Of a DNA stretch of 50,959 bases, positions 26,552 to 36,726 are shown piece after piece. The DNA is taken from contig OUQQ01000062.1 in the NCBI GenBank assembly GCA_900404475.1, forward strand, positions 1 to 50,959, read 5' to 3'. Position numbers and translations under genes: made by a program. Every line of letters begins with the position of its first letter. Within the stretch, counting starts at the first letter, position 1. The stretch is from Spongospora subterranea (Eukaryota; Endomyxa; Phytomyxea; Plasmodiophorida; Plasmodiophoridae). The notes under the pieces were generated by a model that was given only the letters and a program-made list of their open reading frames with translations, did not search any database and was not told the DNA's origin.

Positions 26552-26782
26552 TCAATATCTAGTTGGTTCAAGTCTGATAAAATAGTGCTGGTCAGGTTGC
26601 CGCCGCCTGCCGGACAGCGGGATCCGTCGGTCAATTATCACTCTGGTAGGGTCACTGGTATCGCAAATACGCGCAGAGTAGCAGACGCCACATTCATAAT
26701 TGGCTACTGTATCTATTGAAACTACTGTATTTTCAAACAATCTAATTTTGACTTTCAAGCTGTATTTCAGATAAATGGGCAA
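26552..26782 (-). other. Coding-like fragment just upstream of Ste24
   Basis: A minus-strand open frame ends with TGA at 26552, only 15 bp before the Ste24 ATG. It contains NYECGVCYSARICDTSDPTR and then IDRRIPLSGRRR. No ATG opens it, so if real it is the last exon of a gene whose earlier exons I could not find in 26783-26900. It may instead be chance or Ste24 leader sequence. Confidence 0.2.
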
Positions 26783-26904
26783 GCCAGCGTTAATAATTTT
26801 CCGATATTAAAAACAGCTATCCAATACAGTTGAGGGGCGACTGCTGCCGTGCTTGTACGGTGCCCTTTCTCAGCGAAACAGTTATTTGCAGCACAGCTAC
26901 GCTT

Positions 26905-27087
26905 CTAATGACGTCTTCTTGAAGCTTTTTTCTTGGCTGCTTGTTGCTGTTGCTTTTTTGCCTTTAACCCCTGCTTAGCAACCGCTGCCAGGGTTTTCCC
27001 AGATCCAGGGTCAGAAGCCTCGGTATAAACCATGAGGCAGAATAGCAAGAGACATAGCGAAATTAATATTATCCTGATTGTAATCAT
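26905..27087 (-). CDS. Tiny secreted basic protein, unknown function
   Basis: A 60-residue frame begins at ATG 27087. Residues 1-24 (MITIRIILISLCLLLFCLMV then YTEA) make a strong signal peptide. The mature part is short and very basic and Gln-rich: a Lys/Gln run, KKQQQQAAKKKASRRRH. Such a peptide could be a secreted cationic peptide or a pro-region, but no family is recognised and no cysteines are present. It is transcribed in the same direction as Ste24. Confidence 0.4.
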   Translation of the reverse strand: MITIRIILISLCLLLFCLMVYTEASDPGSGKTLAAVAKQGLKAKKQQQQAAKKKASRRRH

Positions 27088-27646
27088 TAGGATTCTGAGC
27101 GTGTTAGTGAGTCAACAGCAATTTTATTGCGACCTTCTTTTTGCAAATTTCATCAGCTATTTTGCCATGCATGCGCTATAATTTTCCGTTTGAATGAATG
27201 GTCAATTGAGTCAGCAAAAAATATGTCATGAACAGCTGGTCAAAAATCTCCATCTAGACCCTCCTCTCTTTTGAAATCTCTGGTGATATTGCTAAACCTT
27301 AAATGTGGGCTTCGCCTCCAAGATTCAGGCATAGATTCCTGGTCGGCTTCCCGTCAGCCCTCGACTGGCGAAACCACTCTGTAACTTGTTGGCAGGATCA
27401 GGGCATTTGTTCAGGTTCCCTCCAAAAAACTGCGGCAGCCAACCGTGGTTGGCCACGGTCAGAGTTGACTTGCTTGTCTCTGGTACAGTGTATCCAAATC
27501 TGGATATCTCACTGCAACGCAGCCCATTGCCTGCCCAGGTCCACGGCCTCTATCACCAGCCAAAGAGCCCACTACGCAGTTCCCGAACATGAGCCGCAGA
27601 TGAGCTTGTGCGTGATCCTGCGCAAAACATTTGTGACGGAGGCGGG
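27088..27646. other. Intergenic region with a GC-rich segment
   Basis: This is the divergent spacer between the small basic protein and the Q-rich gene. From about 27300 base composition rises toward GC and overlapping open frames appear on both strands, which is expected from GC-rich low-stop DNA. An extra 5' exon of the Q-rich gene cannot be excluded. Confidence 0.3.
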
Positions 27647-29491
27647 ATGACGAGCACGACGGCGGCGGCATTAGTGATGGGAGACCCACTAGGGGGGTCG
27701 GAAACATCCAGCGACAACGAGTACGAACTTGTCGGCGCCGATACTGTCGTCGCCTCAGGCACAACTGTGCCTGCGGCGACGTCGGTCGCCCAGCCCAGCG
27801 TCGAGCAAGGCGATATAGAGGCTCTTATGGCCCTGGCTGAGTTCGCCGAGGCTGCACCGGCTGTAGTGTCTGAACACGCTAAAAAGAGAGGGCGGCAGGA
27901 ACCCTCAGCCGATCACATTCATAGCAAAAAGAAAACAAAAGCTGTGAAGGCTGCCCCTGTGGTGGGGCAAGCGCAATGGCAAGGGCAAGTTCAAGCTGCG
28001 GCTTTACAACAAGAAAGGTGGAGGCACCAGCAGCAGCAAGTACAGCAGCCCCAACAGGTTTAATTGATTTAATGTTCAACAAAGTCTATCTATATTAACG
28101 TTCGGATTTCCAGCCGAGGAGATCAGCCGGCATCATGCCAACTCCACAATTCTTAGGTGGACTACAGTCCATGACGAGTAAATCGCATGCATCTGTTATG
28201 CCTGCTCATAACAGATGCAGTCGCCATGTTGCTATTGCCTATTTTATATATTATCAGCAGAGAGCCGCCCTTATCAAGCAGCAAGGGGGTCGTGGATCTC
28301 AGGTTCAAATTGTTGCCCGATTCGTACGATTATTAGACCTTATTGGGTTTTCTATAGGTTATAATGGATCCAACTCTGGAAGCGCGTCGTCTGAAGGAGA
28401 AAAGTGAATGGTTAAAGCGCAGTCAGGCATCAATGGGGCCGGATACAAGTGCTGTTCCCCCTCCTGGTCAACAATATATGATGGCGTATGGGCAGCATCC
28501 TTTTGCTCAACAATCATTTAGCGCCCAACAACATGTCAGCGGTTTTTATGTAACTTCATGCATTTGCGTATCCCTAATGGCGTTATCAGGCCTTTCAGAT
28601 GTCTATGATGCCACCATCAGGGCAAGGACAACACTATATGCAAGCTTACGCGGCCCCGTTTTACCAGCAAAGCCAGCAAGGTGCGCCTCATCCGCAGCAG
28701 ATTCCCAATCAATATATGCAGGTAAGATCGCGGTTCCTGCAACTAAGTGCATTAGTTGATACCGCTGAACAGATGTATACGCAGCAGCATCCAATGATGA
28801 ATACGGGGCAAGGAATGCCGATGGCTCATCTTCATCATCTTCAGCAGCAGCAACAACAACAGGTGATTGAATGTGGCGAAGGTCAACTTCCAATTGATTG
28901 TAAAATCGTCCATCAGGGTATGGTTAATGGTGTTCAACCTGGTGGAGGAGCTATGATATCGCCCCAACAGCAATCTGATCAGATGCACATTGCTGCTCAA
29001 AGTGCTTATGCTCAACATATGGCACTTGCCCAAGCAAGGTTATTCATTTGCGGATTCTTTTATTTTTTTGTGGCAGTTGACATGGGCTCAGGTATTCGCA
29101 ATCAATGCATTCCCATGCGCAACAGGTTGCTCAACAAACGCAATCAACAAGGCAAGGCAGTGACAATAGCCGACAGGCGCCACTGCATTCTGTGCCATCG
29201 TCGCAACCGTCGCGCAATCATCAAATGCAACCTCAATCGATGCAGTCGCATCCAGTTCAGCTTAATCAACAGGTATTGCTCACTCCGCTTTTGTGTCTCT
29301 GTTTTTTTTCTAACAGTATTTCACAGAATGTCGCCGTACCTGCTGCTCCCGCTGCAAACACTTTACGTTCGACAGGCGAACAAGCTGCGGGTTCGCCATC
29401 CGCTCAAACACCTTCATTATCACAAAATATGAATAGTTTATCACCTCCTGGAACAGAAGCGTCTTCATCCGCTGCTGATGCTAATAAATAA
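27647..29491 (+). CDS. Gln-rich nuclear protein, unknown function
   Basis: Nine exons (27647-28057, 28114-28194, 28258-28302, 28358-28534, 28590-28721, 28773-28862, 28917-29038, 29092-29272, 29327-29491) join in phase to 467 residues. The N-terminal third is acidic/Ala-rich and has a bipartite nuclear signal (KKRGR then KKKTK). The middle has the charged helix EARRLKEKSEWLKRS. The remainder is low complexity, with poly-Gln, His-Gln, Met-Pro and Tyr-Gln repeats, ending in a Ser/Ala-rich tail. This composition is typical of transcriptional coactivators or RNA-granule proteins, but no domain is recognised. Many Q tracts end exactly at CAG|GT splice donors, so several intron boundaries fall within Gln runs. 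The start ATG is the first in frame. Confidence 0.65.
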
Positions 29492-30612
29492 TAGATCCAT
29501 TCACGATTTTCCCACAATTCGCTTGTGGCGGTGTCCCAAACTTGTTCAAAACTTAACCTGTGTTTACGCTTTTGGATCTTCAGTTTAACTGGTACAACAT
29601 TGACAATTAATACTTGTACAAGAACCAAATAATATGAATTTGACCGAAGAAAAGGTTATACTGCTGCAATCATCAACAATGGCTAAAAAGACGGGTCACA
29701 GAAATCAAGGCCTGTGCCGCACGGAGTTCGGTTTGCCTTGCGTCCTTTCTATTCCGGAATGGTCGAGCGAGTCAACTGTTTTGAGCTGTCCAGTGTCCAG
29801 TAGCTTTGTGCCCTAATGGCCTGTGGGTGGTTCTCTGGAGCAGCCAACCAGATCGCGCCGATTAATCTCTGACTCAACTAGGGTTTACTAGGAGAGCGAC
29901 ACCTTTGAAGAGGCCGCGGTCGGAGTACGCTCTCTGGCCCCGGCAGGAAATCATCACAGCGCTGTACTTTTGAGTTTGCCAGGAGGATGTCGCCCAGGAA
30001 TATTCAGAACCGTGAATCTGAAATAGCGTCCAAAGCTTGCTCTGAACCTGTAGCCAAATGTATGGATTCACACATCGTCCGATGCGGAACAAACGTTGAT
30101 AAATATCCGGGGTCGAAGGTCGACAGCTGGCCAGACCTTACTCGCGCTGGTGGCATGTTTTGCCCTGGACCCATTGCGAGCGTTACGAAAAAACGAAGAA
30201 AGGAAGGGTTTTTCGCGGCGGTACGTAATCGTCAGTACCATTTGAATAATCCGAGTCTCGATCATATGAATGTTTGCACCGACGATGTGTCGTATGAGTT
30301 CCGTTGAATGCGAAATATTCTGGTACTTGCAAACCTTAATTGTCATGCTTCTGGAATTAAATGCTCTTTATTAGTTTGATATTCGTGATGGTAAAATCTC
30401 ATTTTGCTCAACTATCGATGTTAATCATGCTGCTGGCAAATCTCTCCGAGGTGCATGCCTCTGCGGGGGTGTTTTTAAAAATCGGCCCGGTGTTCATTAC
30501 TCCACATATTTTGCTGTCTGCTGGGGTGTGCAAGGATTTGGTCGAAGTTAACGATTGTGCATCAGACAATTTGGTACTCCGGCTATGTTCCAGTGAAACC
30601 AGGCGAAAAGTA
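29492..30612. other. Gap with weak open frames
   Basis: This spans the 3' side of the Q-rich gene to the tail of the MULE remnant. A plus-strand frame with ATG at 29987 and stop at 30307 (106 residues) has clustered cysteines (ACSEPVAKCMDSHIVRC) that vaguely recall CHCH proteins, but spacing is not CX9C twice and there is no helix symmetry. At 30408-30612 a minus-strand frame containing DPEADTFRLVSLEHSRSTK may be a frameshifted remainder of the MULE tail. Nothing is firm. Confidence 0.3.
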
Positions 30613-32987
30613 TCAGCTTCTGGGTCTATAAGGTTCAAGCGCGATGGACGCTTGACCACTTCCTTCTTGAATAACCTGTAAACATTTGTCAACGTCACGA
30701 TTGTATTCATCTTGAACCGATCCTTGATGTTCATCATCCATTGTATCAACATGAATACCGTCATCTGAAAGCGGGATAACGGATGTGTTAGAAGGATTGT
30801 CTGCTGTGCTCATCGTAGACAAAGACCACAGATTGGCCTTAAGAGCAACAGCGAATACGTGTTTTCACGTGTGACCGTTTCTGAAATCATGACAACCGCA
30901 AGAAATAGTATGTCGACATGCTTGAATGACCCGAAATTCCTTACAATTGGATGCAGTACTGGAGAGACTGCTAACAGCGAGAGGATCTAAGTTCTCTTCA
31001 TCAAAGTCTGGCTCTGGCCGACAATTGCCGTTAGTTTTAGTGACCCAATATGACATGGTAGGGTGCGAAGCGGATCGTCAAAACTGCAGACATTGTAATA
31101 CGCTCTCTTGCAGATCACTTCAGGCCATTGTGGTCAATAGAAGTATTTTTTTTTGAAAATCGGTCATTAAATTGGTTTTACGTGACAAAAAACAAAAACG
31201 ATCTCACAGTCTATAGCGTTGGAAGTATCGCTTATCCATATTAAATAAGGCCTCAATTAGACAGAGAATTTTTCGGTTCCGCTTCCTTGTAAATTCAACG
31301 TGTTTTAACACGCGATGAAAGCTTTCTGGGTGAGAGGTGGTGTCTGGGAGTTCGGGGTCCCTATAACATACCGCCCACAATTCACATCTGATGAGATAAT
31401 ACTTTCGGAAATATTCCTCGACATCTGCTGGAAGAGTAGTAGACAAAAATGATTTCATCATTGCTTTGAATTTGCATGGATTTCTCTCCCTTCTCAGAAC
31501 GCGGAGTTCCTGAATTACCCGCCTTTGTTGTTGGTTTGGTCTAAAATATTTGTTGGCTAAACATGGAAAAATTGTATGGAATCCTTGCCTTCAATCGCCA
31601 ATATTTATCAAGATGCCATGAGCATAAGTAATGGTGCGTTAATGATGGGAAAATGGATATGGCGCATGAACAGGTTGCCCGAAGACGCAACTCATAATAC
31701 CACATGCATTGCATTCAAACTAATCACATACTTTGCCGTTGACCCTGACAGCAACTGTGGGAAAAAACCGACGGCTGGAAGTCCCCGCATTTCGCCGAAA
31801 ACATCAGAGAATATACTAAGAAAGCAATACGTCAGGCTAAAAAGTTGCAAGCTAATCTTAAGGACTGAAAACATGGCATTAATGTACAATTGTCCTTCAC
31901 CGCTGGCAATACAAAAGAGAGCTGATACCCACAATTGCTGTCAGGGTCAACGACAAAGCATGTGATTAGTTTGAATCCAATGCATGTAGTATTATAAGTT
32001 GCGTCTGCAAAGACTATGGCACCAATGCTTTCAACAACTAGTTCATAAACTGAGTTTGAATGACTGAAAAAAGTCTAGCACGCCGAAACTGAATCCGGTT
32101 TCATTTGGAACTCCACATGCTGAATATAGACTTAGAGACGGTCTACTTCATCCCGAATCAAAGAGATCTTGAGCTTGTAACAAAGAATAGGGTTCCAATT
32201 CTCATTTCGCCCCTTCTCAACCAAACCGTGAATAACTAAGCATCATCTTTGTTGATCCTTTGCCGAAGCTCTAGCCTTGCTTGACAGTTCAAAAAACGGT
32301 CTTTTTGGAGACAAAAGTATCTCTGGTTCCTTTCTGAAAACAAAATGGATATGAATATTGGTAAATAATTCGTTTTTTTCTGGAGGGAAAGTGTCGTTTT
32401 GCCTCACGAGAAAGACGGCAAACAAACGATAGCTTTGAATAGTCTTCGAACTTCGCTCTTCCCCTTCTGTTAACGTATTGGAATGTGGGTATTGAGTCGA
32501 CCCATTCCATGAATGCAGCTTCTGAGGAAAACTGTTTTCATGAACCTTATCCAAAAATAAAACGAACTGATGAAACTGAAAGAAGCCCTTATATACCGAT
32601 TGTAAATGCGTTTTCAATTCAATTCTTTTTGTAAAAGTAGCTGAGCATATCATACATTCAAAGCTGCACTTTGAGATCGCAATCGCGGAATCTGTATATT
32701 CATGAAAATGTTTCTAAATATCGGAGCACAATGATTTAATAATTAACAAACCGCACCTGTTGCTTCAGGATGATTTCTAGGAATATGGCTACCCAATGAA
32801 TCAGGACCTCGCAGTTGGACATAGCAGAAGTTGCATTGCAGCGAACTATAAAAACGATTAGGCGCCCGTTCGAGCTTTTCAAATGGTAATCAAACCTGGC
32901 AGGGATTAATTTGATGTGTCGCTTGAAATTATTTACAGAGATTTGTTTTGAACATTTATCGGAAGTTATGAAAGTGGTAGAGTCCAT
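30613..32987 (-). pseudogene. Decayed MULE transposase with C2H2-like fingers and SWIM motif
   Basis: The reading starts at ATG 32987 and uses exons near 32987-32896, 32845-32757, 32691-32597 and from 32531. The N-terminal exons hold Cys/His units (CNFCYVQLRG..SHIPRNH and CMICSATFTKRIELKTH) that look like zinc fingers. A FAR1/MULE-type region follows (FMEWVDSIPTFQYVN, REAKRHFPSRKKR). A -1 frameshift occurs near 32240 before LVIHGLVEKGRNENWNPIL. The DDE region near 32010-31930 reads IVFADATYNTTCIGFKLIT. It is then disrupted by an inverted copy of itself. The C-terminal part has HPESFHRVLKH. The SWIM motif CGCHDFRNGHT..KHVFAVAL carries TGA (30865-30867) where the conserved Cys should be. The protein cannot be made as it stands. 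Confidence 0.75.
31684..32005. repeat. 78-bp inverted duplication inside the MULE DDE region
   Basis: Bases 31684-31761 (plus) and 31928-32005 (minus) are diverged copies of the same transposase segment. Translated in their own directions they read DATHNTTCIAFKLIT and DATYNTTCIGFKLIT. The 166 bp between them are coding-like on the plus strand next to the left arm (SPHFAENIREYTKKAIR). An inverted piece of a related MULE has therefore been inserted or flipped here. Confidence 0.85.
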
Positions 32988-33185
32988 AGTAATCGTTGGG
33001 GTCACTACAGCAATAGGTAAATAAGAAAAGATCAGCTGTGATTATTATTGCTACAGATGGCAATATACATTTGAGTGAACGCTGATGGAAAGTATAATCT
33101 AACATACACTAAATGTACGTTGGCCAAGTCAGGCTGCAGCCCTCGGAGCCCGTCAGATCTCCAAGTCCAAGCGCTGCAGCCCCTG

Positions 33186-33365
33186 AGTGGTTGTTTGGCC
33201 ATTTACATCACGCCCAGTGGTTGTTTGGCCATTTACATCACGCCCAGTGGTTGTTTGGCCATTTACATCACGCCCAGTGGTTGTTTGGCCATTTACATCA
33301 CGCCCAGTGGTTGTTTGGCCATTTACATCACGCCCAGTGGTTGTTTGGCCATTTACATCACGCCC
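33186..33365. repeat. Six perfect tandem copies of a 30-bp unit
   Basis: The unit GTGGTTGTTTGGCCATTTAC plus ATCACGCCCA is repeated six times with no visible mismatch. Its length is a multiple of three and several frames are stop-free on both strands; one plus frame would read SGCLAIYITP six times. It ends about 15 bp before the Drn1 ATG, so it is probably 5' UTR or promoter sequence, or an N-terminal coding repeat. Confidence 0.97.
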
Positions 33366-33380
33366 AAGGCAGGATCCCCA

Positions 33381-34895
33381 ATGTCCGATTCCCAATCAGA
33401 TAATGGGGATGGGAAGCCATCTCGTATATTGATATCTGGAGCGATATCGTCACTGCCATCACTTTACTCCAAAATATCTAAACTCAAACCGCCATTCCAA
33501 TACCTGTTCGTGCTATCGCCACCTCCTGATAATGTGCTGGATCAAGTCGCCCCATTACCCACCTATTTCCTAGGTGATGCCGATGCCGTTCAACACCATC
33601 CCGACCATAACTTGACTATATTGAGCGTATCTGGAATAGTGCAGGTGGGATCCATAACCATAGCCTATCTATCCAATCCAACCACAGCGCCACCGATATC
33701 ATCGCGACCTGTTGATATTCTTTTGACTAAAGAGTTCCCTCGCGGGTTTCACATATTCTGGTCAGGTAAGGTTAGTTCCCCATGGTCCATTGGGAATTAC
33801 GCCATCAGCAAAACTGCCATGGCTTTGACACCTCGATATCATTTCGCCAATGGTATTCACGCTGAGATCCCTCCTTATTGTAATCCTAATGGAGTTATCA
33901 CCAGGTTTATTGGTCTATCATCGCAAACCAATAACCTCAAACACAAGTTCCTATACGCGTTCAGCTACGATCCTAATGCGCCGCAATCAACACCACCTAA
34001 CACATCTGACTGCCCTTACACTCAATTAGACCAGAAAGGGGTCAAACGCCATGACCAGTCCGATCACGACCAACATATCAAAAGACCTAAGGTGTCGCTA
34101 GCACCAATCGATGGATCCGATAGCGGTATTCAGCGCTGGTCCAGGTCAACTCATGATGATGATGGCCGGTGTCCACCTCCATCGTATAAATGCCATCGTT
34201 GCCAGACAGCCGGGCACTGGATCAAGGACTGTCCTAAGGCGGGATCAGGACGAGCCATACCATCGCCTTGCTGGTTCTGTCTGGCGTCCCCCAATATCGA
34301 ATCGCACCTGATCGTCTCTATCGGGACTCATATCTACGCCGCTCTCCCTAAAGGTCCTATGCACCCTCAACATGTGCTCCTGGTGCCCATCGCCCATCTG
34401 GCCAGCAGCGCCCATCTCACTCCGCCAGCCCATCGAGAGCTGGCCGCCTATCGCCAGGCCCTCCATACAATGTTCCAGGGCAATATGGTTGTCTATGAGA
34501 CCAATATTCGAACTCGCAATACGGGTCATGTTCAGATACAGGTTGTGCCAATATCACCACAAATGATGGATAAGATCACACCAACATCATTCATTGAATC
34601 CGCTCAACAGGAGTTCGGTTGTAAATTCACCCGACCTGACCCTGGTTTTGACCTGGGATCGCTATCGATAGACGATGAATATATCTGGGTTGAGATTGGT
34701 CATGAACTGCTGATCTATTATCATAAGAGCGGTTCACATGTTCCATTACAAGTTGTGAGATCGACTTTAGCTAATATGTTAGGGGATATGTCGTTAGCGG
34801 ATTGGAATAATTGTCGGGCAACATTAGATGACGAAACGGAGTTGGCACATCAGTTCAAGCAATTGTTTGGCCCATTTGATCCATCATCAGTATGA
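33381..34895 (+). CDS. DRN1: Drn1/CWF19L1-like debranching-associated protein
   Basis: A single exon encodes 504 residues from ATG 33381. The N-terminal half matches the metallophosphatase-like domain of Drn1/CWF19L1 (RILISGAISSLPSLYSKI, PTYFLGDADA, FHIFWSGKVSSPW). A CCHC zinc knuckle follows at about residues 269-283 (CHRCQTAGHWIKDC). The CwfJ C-terminal 1 domain starts at SPCWFCLASPNIESHLIVSI and includes the HIT-like HPQHVLLVPIAH. CwfJ C-terminal 2 completes the protein. Drn1 cooperates with the lariat debranching enzyme in intron turnover in the nucleus. The same frame is open upstream through the 30-bp repeats to about 33075, but the domain begins right after 33381, so I prefer this start. 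It is intronless, which is unusual here. Confidence 0.86.
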   Translation: MSDSQSDNGDGKPSRILISGAISSLPSLYSKISKLKPPFQYLFVLSPPPDNVLDQVAPLPTYFLGDADAVQHHPDHNLTILSVSGIVQVGSITIAYLSNPTTAPPISSRPVDILLTKEFPRGFHIFWSGKVSSPWSIGNYAISKTAMALTPRYHFANGIHAEIPPYCNPNGVITRFIGLSSQTNNLKHKFLYAFSYDPNAPQSTPPNTSDCPYTQLDQKGVKRHDQSDHDQHIKRPKVSLAPIDGSDSGIQRWSRSTHDDDGRCPPPSYKCHRCQTAGHWIKDCPKAGSGRAIPSPCWFCLASPNIESHLIVSIGTHIYAALPKGPMHPQHVLLVPIAHLASSAHLTPPAHRELAAYRQALHTMFQGNMVVYETNIRTRNTGHVQIQVVPISPQMMDKITPTSFIESAQQEFGCKFTRPDPGFDLGSLSIDDEYIWVEIGHELLIYYHKSGSHVPLQVVRSTLANMLGDMSLADWNNCRATLDDETELAHQFKQLFGPFDPSSV

Positions 34896-34940
34896 GTTTA
34901 GTCGAAGTTCTTATTTTCAATACATCTATTTAACTGGATT

Positions 34941-36103
34941 TCAATATTTTGGAGACCGTTGTCGATTTAATCTGAAACTTTTCTTGACGACACTGCTAAT
35001 ATTAACATCGTATGACGCCGGCCCTGGCCCTGTGTCCATATCGACAACCGCTTCCGTTCTCTACACACACAGGTCGTCAGCACAATTCCTGTCGACCCCA
35101 TCCCCTGGTCTTACCGCCCTGAACGCCCCCGTCTCAATCCCAATCCCCTTCATCTGAGCCGCCCTGGCCTTCATCACCCGAGGATGACTGCACCTAAACG
35201 GCGCCATCCCCATCACCCGACTGCTTTGGCGATCATTGACCAGACCCAATCCTGGCCCTGACTCCTCTCTACCCGACCTGGCGACCCGAACCTCTTCAGA
35301 GAACATACTCGACGCCCTGATTGATCCTCTTTGGTAAAGGTCCTGACCGAACCGCCTCTGCACCTGATACTGACCTGGACCTGGCGCTCTGATACAGCCA
35401 TGGTTATGGCGCTAGACAGGTGGTCAGGGTTAACAGACCTGACCTGATCGGCTGGGCAGGTCGTTTAGGAATCTCTGGGCGGAACATGGGGGATGGCCTG
35501 ATATTGACCGCCCGAACACCCTTTCCTTGGGTTTGGGCGATATCAGGTTTATGGTGAGGAGACCCCAAGGGCGATCCGGCCTCATTCACCGCTATCTCAT
35601 CGTCATCATCATCGCTATGAGAGGATCGCTCCTGAGCAAGACGAGGCGCCCTGGATCGGAACCCGACACCTCCCAGGCCATCATGCCCTCTATACCGGGC
35701 CTGGGCCGGCCGAGGATCATAATCGCCAGGGCCAGGACCTGACCAGCCGCCCCCCAGATTAGGGAACCGCTCGCTTGATCCAACCAGCCGCCCTCCAACC
35801 CTATTGAACTGGCGCTGCCGTTCAGGGATCAAGGGCTCATATGATCCTGGACCTGGGATGTCCTCATCATGAGAGCCGAACAGGGATGAATTCCGTCTGG
35901 ACTATATGAGAGGGGGACGGTTATTGAGGGCGATGTCCCAGATTGGCACAGATCTAACCCGGGATGTGAACCCTAAACCATATCCCTTCTTAGATAACGA
36001 CACTGAGTTGAATATCACTGGTCTCTCAATTGAATATGATCCTGGGCCAGGTATATTATCCTATCATATCAATCATATCATCGATCATCATTACAGTTTC
36101 CAT
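34941..36103 (-). CDS. Sperm-tail PG-rich repeat (STPG/SHIPPO) protein
   Basis: Five exons (36103-36095, 36060-35959, 35901-35444, 35388-35115, 35060-34941) give 320 residues. Repeats of the STPG type are spread along it: NIPGPGSYSIERPVIFNS followed by GYGLGFTSR, DIPGPGSYEPLIPER, SGPGPGDYDPR, APGPGQYQVQRR and TGPGPASYDVN. Such proteins decorate axonemal microtubules or coat ciliary/flagellar structures. A gene like this is expected only in lineages that build flagella, which supports a zoosporic life stage. Exon 1 is 9 nt (Met-Glu-Thr) and the first intron only 34 nt. An in-frame TAG after exon 4 is removed by a good GTAAGA..GTGTAG intron that restores the last PG repeat. It converges on Drn1 with 45 bp between stops. 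Confidence 0.75.
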
Positions 36104-36726
36104 CGCACATAAAACAAACGGTACTTGAGTAGAAGTACAATGACAAAACCTTGCGCTCTGAGCGTTGAAGCCCTTTTGAGCTGATTTTTGATCGAATAGG
36201 ATGATTGTTTCATAACTTGATGGTATAGAAGATGATTGAGTATAACCAGGAGTTGACCGTTTTACTGCTGATCCTATTAATGAATCAATGTCAGATTGTG
36301 ATCTGACCAGGCCACTTTCTTGTGATTAGTTTGGTAAAATCACCTCTTTTGAGATTGCCATTGATGGCAGTGCCAATTTGCCGATAGTTGCTTGCCTGTT
36401 CCATCGAAACCATCACAGTATATCGGTTCAATCGATAGTGATCGTAATCTTGTACTGTACGATTATCTGCTAATCAAGGCTTCATCATTTTCACAACCAC
36501 CCCCAACACCTTGAAACAACACGTTAATTGTTTTACTCCCAACTAAGTCAACTCAATCCCCAAAGTCATATATCATCGGATCAAGTTGACCTAAATCATG
36601 TGATTTTTGAACACGCCAGTACTCTACGATGTTGCAATGAGTCACTTCGTGGCTTTCCCATTCCGGCCACGCCCCGGTCAACATCATTACCCAAATCGAT
36701 TCATCAGATCAGGTATATTCAATCCA
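36104..36726. promoter_or_regulatory. Divergent promoter region, STPG / phosphatase-superfamily gene
   Basis: About 620 bp are AT-rich with several GATAGTGATCG/CGATAGTGATC-like words around 36420-36450. The two flanking genes are divergent. No coding frame is supported, though an in-frame extension of the next gene back to ATG 36637 is possible. Confidence 0.35.

Noticed and set aside
27303..27764. Overlapping frames on both strands in GC-rich DNA
   Set aside because: GC-rich sequence has few stops; none of the frames has a recognisable motif or convincing splice structure.
29987..30307. CHCH-domain mitochondrial protein
   Set aside because: The cysteine spacing does not give two CX9C or CX3C pairs, and no flanking helices are evident.
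30361..30681. Plus-strand frame with a signal-peptide-like start
   Set aside because: It lies opposite the tail of the MULE remnant, has no homology or splice support, and hydrophobic codons on one strand can arise from Asp/Asn/His-rich sequence on the other.
30865..30867. TGA read as an amino acid (alternative genetic code)
   Set aside because: Rpt1 ends with TGA precisely at its conserved C-terminus, and other genes use TGA as a normal stop. The MULE TGA is better explained as decay.
33186..33365. CRISPR-like array
   Set aside because: Units are contiguous with no unique spacers, and the genome is eukaryotic. The same holds for 49477-49711.
33153..33432. Long open frames on both strands across the 30-bp repeats
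   Set aside because: A stop-free repeat unit whose length is divisible by three opens several frames automatically; this is not evidence for extra genes.
35061..35063. Stop codon of the STPG gene at TAG 35061-35063
   Set aside because: A GTAAGA donor at 35114 and this TAG as acceptor remove it and add a further GPGPxSY repeat in frame.
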